Below, in pieces: positions 5,640 through 11,547 of a stretch of 11,547 nt of DNA. A program made the translations under genes and the position numbers. Under the pieces are notes generated by a model, which made no database searches, was not told where the DNA came from, and saw only the letters and a list, made by a program, of their open reading frames with translations. This stretch comes from Treponema sp. (GTDB taxonomy: Bacteria; Spirochaetota; Spirochaetia; Treponematales; Treponemataceae). The stretch is taken from NCBI GenBank assembly GCA_017453705.1, contig JAFTEK010000300.1:1-11547 (forward strand), written 5' to 3'. Each line of letters begins with the position of its first letter. Within the stretch, counting starts at the first letter, position 1.

Positions 5640-6419
5640 ATGGCAGGTATAGTTTTGATGTTGCTGCTGCCGTTCCTGGGAACGGCCTTGGGAGCCTCGT
5701 GCGTCCTTCTGATGAAGAGGGAAATGAACGACGGCCTGGAGCGTGCCCTTGCAGGTTTTGCGGCGGGTGTCATGGTGGCAGCATCCGTGTGGTCACTGCT
5801 TATCCCCAGCATGGAACAGTCCAAGTCAATGGGCAGACTTGCGTTTATCCCTGCGCTCATTGGTTTTGCGCTTGGAATAACCTTCCTTTTCCTGCTGGAC
5901 AAAATTACACCCCACCTACACGCTATGGCAAAGTCTCCCGAAGGCCCCAGGAGCAAGATTTCCAGAACCGCCATGCTGATTTTCGCAGTCACACTGCACA
6001 ATATACCAGAAGGAATGGCCGTCGGTGTCGTTGCATCAGCCATGCTGGGAGGGAGCGCGAACATAAGCTTTGAAGCAGCCCTGGCCCTTTCGCTGGGAAT
6101 CGCAATACAAAATTTTCCAGAGGGGGCTATCGTTTCCATGCCCCTCCGCACGGAAGGCAACGGCAAGCTCAGGTCATTTGTCTATGGAGCGCTCTCAGGA
6201 ATTGTGGAGCCTGTCGCCGCTCTACTTACGATAGTGCTTACAGGCTTTATTTCCGGCCTTTTGCCATACCTTCTGGCTTTCGCCGCGGGTGCGATGGTCT
6301 ATGTCGTGGTGGAAGAGCTTTTGCCAGAGGCCAGCCGTGACGAAAAGACCGACATCTGCACACTCGGCTTTGCAGTGGGTTTTGCCCTTATGATGGTGCT
6401 GGATGTTGCCTTGGCTTGA
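5640..6419 (+). CDS. ZIP-family divalent metal transporter
   Basis: A 259-residue inner-membrane protein of the ZIP family (ZupT/GufA type), which imports zinc or other divalent metals. Eight hydrophobic segments are visible. The metal-site motifs are in TM4, TLHNIPEGMAVG (His120, Asn121, Glu124), and TM5, AIQNFPEG (Gln157, Asn158, Glu161). A further acidic residue is in IVEPVAA (Glu190), and VVVEELLPE (222-230) is in the penultimate helix. The loop between TM3 and TM4 is short and has PHLH (91-94), a reduced version of the histidine-rich loop. The gene is 27 bp behind the PlsC-like gene, in the same frame, but has its own promoter. The only ribosome-binding-like sequence, GAGG, is two bases from the ATG, too close to work normally. 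Which metal is carried cannot be read. Confidence 0.94.
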   Translation: MAGIVLMLLLPFLGTALGASCVLLMKREMNDGLERALAGFAAGVMVAASVWSLLIPSMEQSKSMGRLAFIPALIGFALGITFLFLLDKITPHLHAMAKSPEGPRSKISRTAMLIFAVTLHNIPEGMAVGVVASAMLGGSANISFEAALALSLGIAIQNFPEGAIVSMPLRTEGNGKLRSFVYGALSGIVEPVAALLTIVLTGFISGLLPYLLAFAAGAMVYVVVEELLPEASRDEKTDICTLGFAVGFALMMVLDVALA

Positions 6420-6478
6420 TTAAATTGCTTTATTATAGATTCATCATAAATGCATAAAATGATAATGGAGGGTTCATT

Positions 6479-7705
6479 ATGAAAAAGCCAGTAAAACTGC
6501 TGGGTATATCCTTGTTCCTATGTGCGGTGCTAGAAGGAGCCTTTGCCGCTGGAGCAAAGAAGATTCCGGCGAAAGAAGGAATTGCCGTAGCGGAAGCCAC
6601 TGCCCAGATGTATGAGGACGGCTACAAGGTTTCGTCAGCCACCATCCAGTACAGGAAAAAGCTGGATCCTTCCACGGTAACAGCGGACGACTATTCCGTT
6701 GCCGGGCGAACAATCGAGTCTGTTTCTGTTGACGGCAAGAACGTGACGCTCAACTTTGACTGCTCCAACCAGTGGTATCCTGAGAAAGATGAAGAAGAAG
6801 AGCTAAGCCCGGAAACTCAGTTTGTAAGATATATCGAGATTATACAAAAGGGTGATGTCGGCATCGCAGGGAGCAACTCTGTTTACGCCGGCCCTGCCAC
6901 CGTGACCAGCAAGAAGATAAACGAGCCAAAGCTTGTGAAAGAGTTCACGGACAAGACATACAAGGATGACGACACAGGCATGGAAATCCACTACAGCATC
7001 TTCTTTCCGCTGTACTACACGGAGAACTGGAACTACCCTGTCATAGTCTTCATCCCCGACTCAAGGGCCAACACCAACATAAGCAAATCCTGCCTACTGC
7101 AGGGCGAGGGAGCCACTGTCTGGGCAAGCGATATCGAGCAGGAAAAGCACAAGTCCATCATAATTGCAATCCAGTACCCCAAGTACACCGAGGAAAAATA
7201 CGGCCCACTCGTCAAGGACGGAGAATGGACTGACGGCCTTGATGTAATCTACAGGGCCATCTGGAAAGCCATATCCAACACCAGGGCCAGCAGGGACAAG
7301 ATTTACGCCATCGGGCAGGGGGACGGAGCCTCCGCGAACTTCCTGATTGCACAGAAGTATCCAACTTTCTATGCCGCCCAGTTTGCCATCTCACCGCTTT
7401 ATGGGATTGAGAATGTGGAAAAACTGGAAAACCAGAAGATGTGGATTATGACCTCCTCCAATGACAGCCAGTCATGTGAAGCTATGGACAATGCCGTTGC
7501 CCAGTGGAAAGAAAGTGGAGTTCGCGTAAACAAGTTCACATGGAATGTAGATTGCAGCCCGGAGGAATTCTCCAATGCCGCCAAAGAGCAGGCCAAGAAG
7601 AAAGGCACAATCAAGTACACGGTCATAGACGGAGGCAACCGGGAATACACCTGGTGCATCGGCCACCGCATAGAGGAAATCCGCGACTGGATTTCTTCCC
7701 AGTAA
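6479..7705 (+). CDS. exported esterase-fold (EstA/PHB-depolymerase-like) protein, catalytic serine apparently lost
   Basis: 408 residues. Signal peptide 1-23 (KK, hydrophobic core, AFA/AGA cleavage; the Cys15 context is not a lipobox). Residues about 47-145 resemble the Ig-like N-terminal domain of EstA-type esterases (SSATIQYRKKLDPSTVTADDYSV, then RTIESVSVDGKNVTL). Residues 160-408 look like an alpha/beta hydrolase: YPVIVFIPD (186-194) is the strand before the oxyanion region, and KIYAIGQGDGASANF (274-288) is the nucleophile elbow. The family has GQSxG there; this protein has G-Q-G281-D-G, so no serine. The C-terminal GGNREYTWCIGHRIEEIRDWI also lacks a His where relatives often read GGxHxYTW. 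It may therefore bind a carbohydrate or ester rather than cut it. A good GGAGGG site precedes the ATG. It sits alone between the ZIP gene and a convergent HD gene. Confidence 0.82.
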   Translation: MKKPVKLLGISLFLCAVLEGAFAAGAKKIPAKEGIAVAEATAQMYEDGYKVSSATIQYRKKLDPSTVTADDYSVAGRTIESVSVDGKNVTLNFDCSNQWYPEKDEEEELSPETQFVRYIEIIQKGDVGIAGSNSVYAGPATVTSKKINEPKLVKEFTDKTYKDDDTGMEIHYSIFFPLYYTENWNYPVIVFIPDSRANTNISKSCLLQGEGATVWASDIEQEKHKSIIIAIQYPKYTEEKYGPLVKDGEWTDGLDVIYRAIWKAISNTRASRDKIYAIGQGDGASANFLIAQKYPTFYAAQFAISPLYGIENVEKLENQKMWIMTSSNDSQSCEAMDNAVAQWKESGVRVNKFTWNVDCSPEEFSNAAKEQAKKKGTIKYTVIDGGNREYTWCIGHRIEEIRDWISSQ

Positions 7706-7718
7706 AAGGCATCCATAA

Positions 7719-7785
7719 GGGCATCTCGAAAAACCAGCTTCACTTGAAACTTCATTGTGGGTTGCAGCGATTTTTCGAGGTTCCC
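7719..7785. repeat. 15-bp imperfect inverted repeat between convergent genes
   Basis: GGGCATCTCGAAAAA (7719-7733) pairs with TTTTTCGAGGTTCCC (7771-7785): 13 of 15 positions, including nine perfect central pairs, plus one possible G-U, around a 37-nt loop. It lies just after the esterase-like gene and before the end of the HD gene. It may end or stabilise transcripts from both sides, or be a copy of a dispersed palindromic element. No classic T-tract follows on either strand. Confidence 0.6.
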
Positions 7786-7815
7786 ATAAAAACCCGCCTC
7801 ATGCTGTTTTTAGGG
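7783..7815. terminator. hairpin downstream of the HD-domain gene
   Basis: CCCATAAAAAC (7783-7793) and GTTTTTAGGG (7806-7815) form a 10-bp stem with one bulge and a 12-nt loop, 11 bases beyond the HD gene stop. On the minus strand the 3' arm itself contains TTTTT. It is plausible as a weak terminator for the HD gene, and overlaps the end of the larger inverted repeat, so the two folds would compete. Confidence 0.35.
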
Positions 7816-7826
7816 AAATGCCGTTT

Positions 7827-8459
7827 TCAACCGTCTATAAGCCAGCCCTTCTGCACGGCATTGTCCAAATTGCTGACAACCCAAGGCCATAGGGCCGGCA
7901 TATTGTCACGTATCACAGAAATTCTTTTTTCAACCTGTGACCGCCTGGTCTTGTGCTCCAGCCAGGACCTGCCTTCCGTGAGGGTGTTATGGAAAAAGGG
8001 TTGCAGGCAGTCCATGCAGGTTGCATAGCGGGCATCAGCTGTTTCCTTCTTGTCAAATTCTTCCCAAAGGGAACGGATTTCGTCCCCCTGCTCCTTGGGC
8101 AGCATCCCGAACAGGCGGTCGGCGGATTTTGTCTCCCTTTCCAGCTTGCTCTTTGCCCCTTCCTCATCGTAGGCATAAGTGTCACCGGCATAAATCTCCA
8201 CCAAGTCGTGAACCGTGACCATCTTCACAGCCCTTGATATGTCGGGCTTGTCCTTCGCGTACTCACCCAGAATCTGTGCCATCACCGCAAGATGCCAGGA
8301 ATGTTCCGCATCGTTTTCCTTGCGGCTGCCGTCTATAAGCAAAGTCTGCCTGATGACATGGGTCATCTTGTCTATTTCCGCGATAAAGTGCATCTGCGCG
8401 TCAAACCTGACAATTCCCGATGAAATATAGCATGAGCTGAATGGGTCGCCCGGCATCAT
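7827..8459 (-). CDS. HD-domain phosphohydrolase (YfbR/HDDC2-like, putative 5'-nucleotidase)
   Basis: A 210-residue cytoplasmic HD-superfamily metal-dependent phosphohydrolase. The opening MHFIAEIDKMTHVIRQTLLI leads to the metal site: His53 in NDAEHSWHLAVMA, His84-Asp85 in VTVHDLVEIYAGD, and Asp150 in CMDCLQPFFHN. These four match the HD tetrad of YfbR-type 5'-deoxynucleotidases, and all are present. Related proteins hydrolyse (deoxy)nucleoside monophosphates; the substrate here is not proven. I chose the ATG at 8459 because GGAGG lies five bases upstream; an ATG three bases further in and a GTG at 8474 are also in frame. It is divergent from the hybrid kinase and converges on the esterase-like gene. 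Confidence 0.92.
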   Translation of the reverse strand: MMPGDPFSSCYISSGIVRFDAQMHFIAEIDKMTHVIRQTLLIDGSRKENDAEHSWHLAVMAQILGEYAKDKPDISRAVKMVTVHDLVEIYAGDTYAYDEEGAKSKLERETKSADRLFGMLPKEQGDEIRSLWEEFDKKETADARYATCMDCLQPFFHNTLTEGRSWLEHKTRRSQVEKRISVIRDNMPALWPWVVSNLDNAVQKGWLIDG

Positions 8460-8479
8460 TGCCACCTCCGTCACCTGTA

Positions 8480-8506
8480 GAGCTGTTCAGAAACCAACCT
8501 GGTTTC
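8480..8506. repeat. palindrome and CTGTTC-type repeat motif in the HD gene leader
   Basis: GAAACCA-ACC-TGGTTTC (8490-8506) is a perfect 7-bp inverted repeat with a 3-base centre. It lies just downstream of the HD gene's predicted transcription start, so it could be an operator or form a leader hairpin. The overlapping GAGCTGTTCAGAAACCAACC (8480-8499) matches 17 of 20 bases at 11393-11412 beyond the kinase gene. Confidence 0.6.
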
Positions 8507-8517
8507 CTCAGCGGTTC

Positions 8518-8546
8518 ATTATACCCCTACTTATAGTAGGTTTCAA
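8518..8546 (-). promoter_or_regulatory. near-consensus promoter of the HD-domain gene with internal palindrome
   Basis: On the minus strand TTGAAA (8546-8541), exactly 17 bp, then a perfect TATAAT (8523-8518). The spacer contains the palindrome CCTACT-TAT-AGTAGG (8526-8540), well placed to be a repressor site. Predicted start is near 8511, leader about 52 nt. Confidence 0.65.
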
Positions 8547-8571
8547 GGGACTTTCGTTTTTGCCCGACATC

Positions 8572-8585
8572 TGCTATAATATAAT
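8572..8585 (+). promoter_or_regulatory. extended and doubled -10 element directly upstream of the kinase gene
   Basis: TG-C-TATAAT (8572-8580) is a perfect extended -10, and a second TATAAT (8580-8585) shares its last T. No convincing -35 is 16-18 bp upstream. Transcription would begin about 8587-8592, leaving a leader of nine bases or fewer before the ATG at 8596. Confidence 0.55.
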
Positions 8586-8595
8586 TGAGGAAAGA

Positions 8596-11379
8596 ATGAG
8601 CATTATAAACAATATCTTCATGGACAGAAATAGAAACAGGCGATTCATCGTGAACTTTGTCTGCCTGGCCATCGCCCTGACCGCCATCAACTTAATGCTC
8701 TCGGAGATAGGAGACTTCTCAAGCTTTAGCACAGGAAAAAAGGCGTGGGCAATGGTCATTACGATGCTTCTCTCCTCTTTTTGCGGCCCCCTTACGGCAT
8801 CCCTGATGGAACTAATCCTTTTTATAAAGATGGCCTTTATAAACTGGGACATAAACTCCACATTCGGCTTGTTCGTAATCCTCACAAGCGCAATCATTGC
8901 TGTTTTTCCAGTAAAAAAAGGCTGGTACAGGAGCTGGATCAAGAGCCTGCTCACCGTTCCCTTCTTTTCTATCCTCCTGGACATGGCATTCAGCCTAGTT
9001 TCCCTTGCCTACGGTATAGGAGACCAAATAGGAAAAAGCCTGACATACAGCATTACAGCAAACTTTTCTTTTACGCCCTATGCCTGTGCGGTTGTGGGAA
9101 TATGCCATGTCTTCTTTAACTATCTGCCTAACAGAATCCTTTCCTTGTTCATAGGCAGCCAGTTCTTTGCAGAAAGCAAGGTTCCCCGCAGAAAGAAACT
9201 CCACCCCGGAGTAAAAGACAAGGTGTCTATGTTCATAGTCGCAGAAGCCCTCATCCTGTGCAACGCAGCTATGGTCTTTGCCTTTATCCTGTTTAGCAAA
9301 AGCGCAGACCGGCTTACAGAAGGCTCCCCAATCTCACAGATGTTCATAACAGATGCCCTTGTCCAGACAAACTTTGCCATGCTGCTGAGTATGCTCAACT
9401 TCTCCGTTCCTATCATACTCATCACAAGGTCATTCGCTGTCACGCATATAGCCACACCTATCAGCCAGATGGCAACTGGAATGAAGAATTTTACCCGCAA
9501 CACCATCGGTGGAAAAACAGGGGGATTTGAAGGAGACAGCTACGATATATCACGCCTGGACATCAGGACGGGTGATGAAATCCAAGACCTTTATGAGTCT
9601 CTCAAGTCCACCACCGTGCAGCTTTCCGACTACATAGACAGCATACAGAGGGAACAGGATCTTAAGGAAGCCGTCCGCGTGGAAAAAGCCGCAAACAAGG
9701 CAAAGACATCTTTCCTGTCATCGATGAGCCACGAAATCCGAACGCCTATCAATGCCGTGCTGGGATTGGACGAGATGATTCTGAGGGAAAGCGACGAAGA
9801 CCACATCATAAGATATGCGGCGGACATAAAGAGCGCAGGCCGATCACTGCTCAGCTTGATAAACGACATACTGGACTTCTCCAAAATAGAGTCAGGCAAG
9901 CTGGAGCTGATAAACGCAGAGTATGACCTTGGCTCCATGATAAACGATTTGATGAACATGATAAGCTCTCGCGCCGAAGAAAAAGGCCTCAAGCTCTCTG
10001 TCATCGTAAATCCTTCCACCCCCCGCATACTCTACGGCGATGAGGTGCGTATAAAGCAGTGCATCCTTAACATACTGACCAACGCGGTCAAATATACTCG
10101 CGAAGGCAGCGTGACAATGGAAATAGGCTGGGAAGAGCCTTCGGCAGAAGACATGAAGTGCGAGGGCTTTGCGGCACTTGGCGGAGACAAGAGCGGGAAC
10201 GACCGCTTTGTCATGCTCAGGGCAAAGGTCACGGATACCGGTATCGGAATAAAGGCCGAAGACATATCCAAGCTGTTCACGGCTTTCCAGAGAATCGAAG
10301 AAAAGCGAAACAGAACCATCGAGGGAACAGGCCTTGGAATGAACATCGTGCAAAACCTGCTCGCCATGATGGGAACATACCTGGAAGTCAAGAGTGAATA
10401 CGGCAAAGGCTCTGAGTTCTCCTTCAAGGTCATCCAGCGTGTTATAGCCGCAGAGGGAGTAGGAGACTTCGCCGAGATTTACCGCAAGAACGCAGAGGCC
10501 GCATCCAGCTACACGGCAAGTTTCATTGCGCCAGATGCACATATACTGTGCGTGGACGACACGGCAATGAACCTCACCGTATTCAAGGGGCTTCTCAAAG
10601 AAACCCAGGTGCAGATAGACACGGCATCCAGCGGGGTAGAAGCCCTCAAGCTCTGCCGTGAGAAACACTACGACATCCTCTTCATAGACCACATGATGCC
10701 CACGATGGACGGAATAGAAACCCTTCATGCTTTGGAGCATCTGGAACCCAACCTGTGCAAGGGGGTTCCGGCCGTAGCCCTTACCGCCAATGCAATTTCC
10801 GGCGCAAGGGAGATGTATATAAATGAAGGTTTTACCGATTACCTGACCAAGCCTGTCAACAGCATCAAGCTTGAGAAGATGATAGCAAGCTATCTCCCTC
10901 CGGAAAAGGTTATACGGGGAGCTATAGCTGAAAAACAACAGCCTGCAGAACCGCTAAGGCTTGTGGATCCAGTGTTGCAGAGGCTGTCTCAGGTAGCTGG
11001 CATAGACATCGCCCGGTCACTGGAGGCATGTGGCAGCCCCGATGTATGCAAGGATGTGCTTAGGCAGTATGCCGAAAGCGGTCCCGACACGCTGGACACG
11101 ATACTGCATTGCATGAAGAAAGAAGAATGGAAGAACTACACCGTCAAGGTTCATGCCCTCAAGTCATCCTCTAGGCTGGCAGGTCTGGACAAACTGTCCG
11201 AGTCAGCTGCCCAGCTGGAACAGAGCGGGCATATTATACAAGACAACCAGCCGGGCAGTCCCCACTACGAGGAAGCGCTTTCACAAATCAAATCCCAAAC
11301 TCCTGTTCTCATGGAAGAATACAAGTCCCTCATACTTGCACTTATGGAAGCACTTCAAAATCCGGCCTTGACAGCATAA
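8596..11379 (+). CDS. membrane hybrid sensor histidine kinase with receiver and HPt domains
   Basis: A 927-residue phosphorelay kinase. The N-terminal 275 residues have about seven or eight hydrophobic segments and no recognised sensor domain, so the signal is unknown. A HAMP-like stretch follows (ATPISQMATGMKNF), then a coiled linker. HisKA: SSMSHEIRTPIN with phospho-acceptor His379. HATPase_c: N box NILTNAVKY (492-500), G1 DTGIG (547-551), F box LFTAFQRI, G2 GTGLG (577-581). Receiver: acidic pair Asp654-Asp655, phospho-acceptor Asp698 in LFIDHMMPTMDG, Lys752 in LTKPVN. HPt: VHALKSSSRLAGL with His853. All catalytic residues are present. Start: GAGG five bases before the ATG at 8596; an upstream in-frame TTG at 8560 spans the -10 and is unlikely. 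No separate response regulator is in the window, so the HPt must pass its phosphate to a protein encoded elsewhere. Confidence 0.96.
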   Translation: MSIINNIFMDRNRNRRFIVNFVCLAIALTAINLMLSEIGDFSSFSTGKKAWAMVITMLLSSFCGPLTASLMELILFIKMAFINWDINSTFGLFVILTSAIIAVFPVKKGWYRSWIKSLLTVPFFSILLDMAFSLVSLAYGIGDQIGKSLTYSITANFSFTPYACAVVGICHVFFNYLPNRILSLFIGSQFFAESKVPRRKKLHPGVKDKVSMFIVAEALILCNAAMVFAFILFSKSADRLTEGSPISQMFITDALVQTNFAMLLSMLNFSVPIILITRSFAVTHIATPISQMATGMKNFTRNTIGGKTGGFEGDSYDISRLDIRTGDEIQDLYESLKSTTVQLSDYIDSIQREQDLKEAVRVEKAANKAKTSFLSSMSHEIRTPINAVLGLDEMILRESDEDHIIRYAADIKSAGRSLLSLINDILDFSKIESGKLELINAEYDLGSMINDLMNMISSRAEEKGLKLSVIVNPSTPRILYGDEVRIKQCILNILTNAVKYTREGSVTMEIGWEEPSAEDMKCEGFAALGGDKSGNDRFVMLRAKVTDTGIGIKAEDISKLFTAFQRIEEKRNRTIEGTGLGMNIVQNLLAMMGTYLEVKSEYGKGSEFSFKVIQRVIAAEGVGDFAEIYRKNAEAASSYTASFIAPDAHILCVDDTAMNLTVFKGLLKETQVQIDTASSGVEALKLCREKHYDILFIDHMMPTMDGIETLHALEHLEPNLCKGVPAVALTANAISGAREMYINEGFTDYLTKPVNSIKLEKMIASYLPPEKVIRGAIAEKQQPAEPLRLVDPVLQRLSQVAGIDIARSLEACGSPDVCKDVLRQYAESGPDTLDTILHCMKKEEWKNYTVKVHALKSSSRLAGLDKLSESAAQLEQSGHIIQDNQPGSPHYEEALSQIKSQTPVLMEEYKSLILALMEALQNPALTA

Positions 11380-11392
11380 ACCGCCAAGATTA

Positions 11393-11475
11393 GACCTGTT
11401 CGGAAAGCAACCGTATAGCCTTGAAGCTGTGCTGGCGGTGGCCTTGAAGCTACGCTGGCGGTCTACGAACAGGTC
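11393..11475. repeat. perfect 10-bp inverted repeat enclosing 63 bases
   Basis: GACCTGTTCG (11393-11402) is the exact reverse complement of CGAACAGGTC (11466-11475). The enclosed loop contains the 23-bp tandem repeat. It begins 14 bases after the kinase stop and could form the base of an RNA stem at the end of the message. Confidence 0.8.
11418..11462. repeat. tandem direct repeat, two copies of a 23-bp unit
   Basis: The 22-base segments 11418-11439 and 11441-11462 begin GCCTTGAAGCT and end GCTGGCGGT. They differ at only two adjacent positions (TG-to-AC type change in the middle), with one base between them. Confidence 0.85.
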
Positions 11476-11494
11476 GATTCTAGCCAGAACAGCT
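11425..11494. repeat. second inverted repeat interleaved with the first
   Basis: AGCTGTGCTGGC (11425-11436) is complementary at 11 of 12 positions to GCCAGAACAGCT (11483-11494). The first arm lies inside the 11393/11475 repeat and the second outside it. Confidence 0.7.
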
Positions 11495-11523
11495 ACTTTC
11501 AGTGGGCAACTTAACCATTTTAC

Positions 11524-11529
11524 TTGACA
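11524..11529 (+). promoter_or_regulatory. perfect -35 hexamer at the right edge
   Basis: TTGACA. With a 17-bp spacer the -10 would begin at 11547, beyond the visible sequence, so a plus-strand gene may start just outside the window. Confidence 0.3.
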
Positions 11530-11547
11530 TCTAGCCATTTTCATGCG

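Larger units (their letters stand above)
11380..11547. other. non-coding region after the kinase gene with a complex repeat element
   Basis: No gene can be supported here; the open frame on the minus strand that covers it runs on antisense into the kinase gene. It holds an inverted repeat, a tandem repeat, and a second interleaved inverted repeat, listed separately. There is also a near-repeat of CCATTTT (11515-11521 and 11535-11541). Confidence 0.6.

Noticed and set aside
7504..8028. 174-codon plus-strand frame bridging the esterase-like gene and HD gene
   Set aside because: It is composed of an alternative frame of one gene, the intergenic repeat, and antisense of the other; no domain and no start signal.
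9892..10938. 348-codon open frame antisense to the hybrid kinase
   Set aside because: It is an out-of-frame shadow of the well-supported HisKA/HATPase/receiver coding sequence; its translation is cysteine- and histidine-rich without domain features.
11393..11475. tRNA or transposon end
   Set aside because: No cloverleaf with T-loop/anticodon features, no transposase gene nearby and no flanking target duplication visible.
11281..11544. 87-codon minus-strand frame at the right edge
   Set aside because: Half is antisense to the kinase C-terminus and the rest is the repeat element; codons follow the tandem repeat rather than a protein pattern.

Overview
The window looks like a bacterial chromosome segment of roughly 50% G+C. 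Gene content and style (malQ, rsgA, a PlsC-type acyltransferase, a ZIP transporter, a membrane-anchored hybrid kinase, small palindromic repeats between genes) suggest a host-associated spirochaete of the Treponema type. That assignment is an impression from protein flavour and intergenic repeats, not a proof; no rRNA or other taxonomic marker is present.

Layout. Left edge (1-1091, minus): the first two thirds of malQ (4-alpha-glucanotransferase), with its own promoter and a strong leader hairpin. Positions 1250-3552 look like an accessory insert between housekeeping genes: an XRE-type regulator (minus) divergent from a membrane acyltransferase-3 gene (plus), then, converging on it, a two-gene minus-strand operon of a 65-residue protein overlapping a GNAT acetyltransferase, organised like a toxin-antitoxin module. 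A 260-bp divergent spacer (3553-3812) holds the operon's near-consensus promoter, a very C-rich tract able to form a G-quadruplex on the minus strand, and a 16-bp tandem repeat.

Positions 3813-7705 (plus) carry rsgA, a PlsC-like acyltransferase 12 bp behind it, a ZIP metal transporter with its own promoter placed so that its mRNA may be leaderless, and an exported esterase-fold protein in which the catalytic serine position appears to be glycine. After a spacer with inverted repeats comes a minus-strand HD-domain phosphohydrolase, divergent from a 927-residue hybrid histidine kinase (8596-11379) with the order membrane sensor - HAMP-like - HisKA - HATPase - receiver - HPt.

The sequence after the kinase (11380-11547) is non-coding. 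It contains two interleaved inverted repeats (pseudoknot topology) around a 23-bp tandem duplication. A 20-bp motif at its start recurs (17/20) in the spacer upstream of the kinase, so the kinase gene is bracketed by related intergenic elements.

The best candidates for something undescribed are the small-protein/GNAT module with its G-quadruplex spacer, the interleaved-repeat element after the kinase, and the pseudo-esterase. Functions are inferred from motifs read by eye; no database search was possible.
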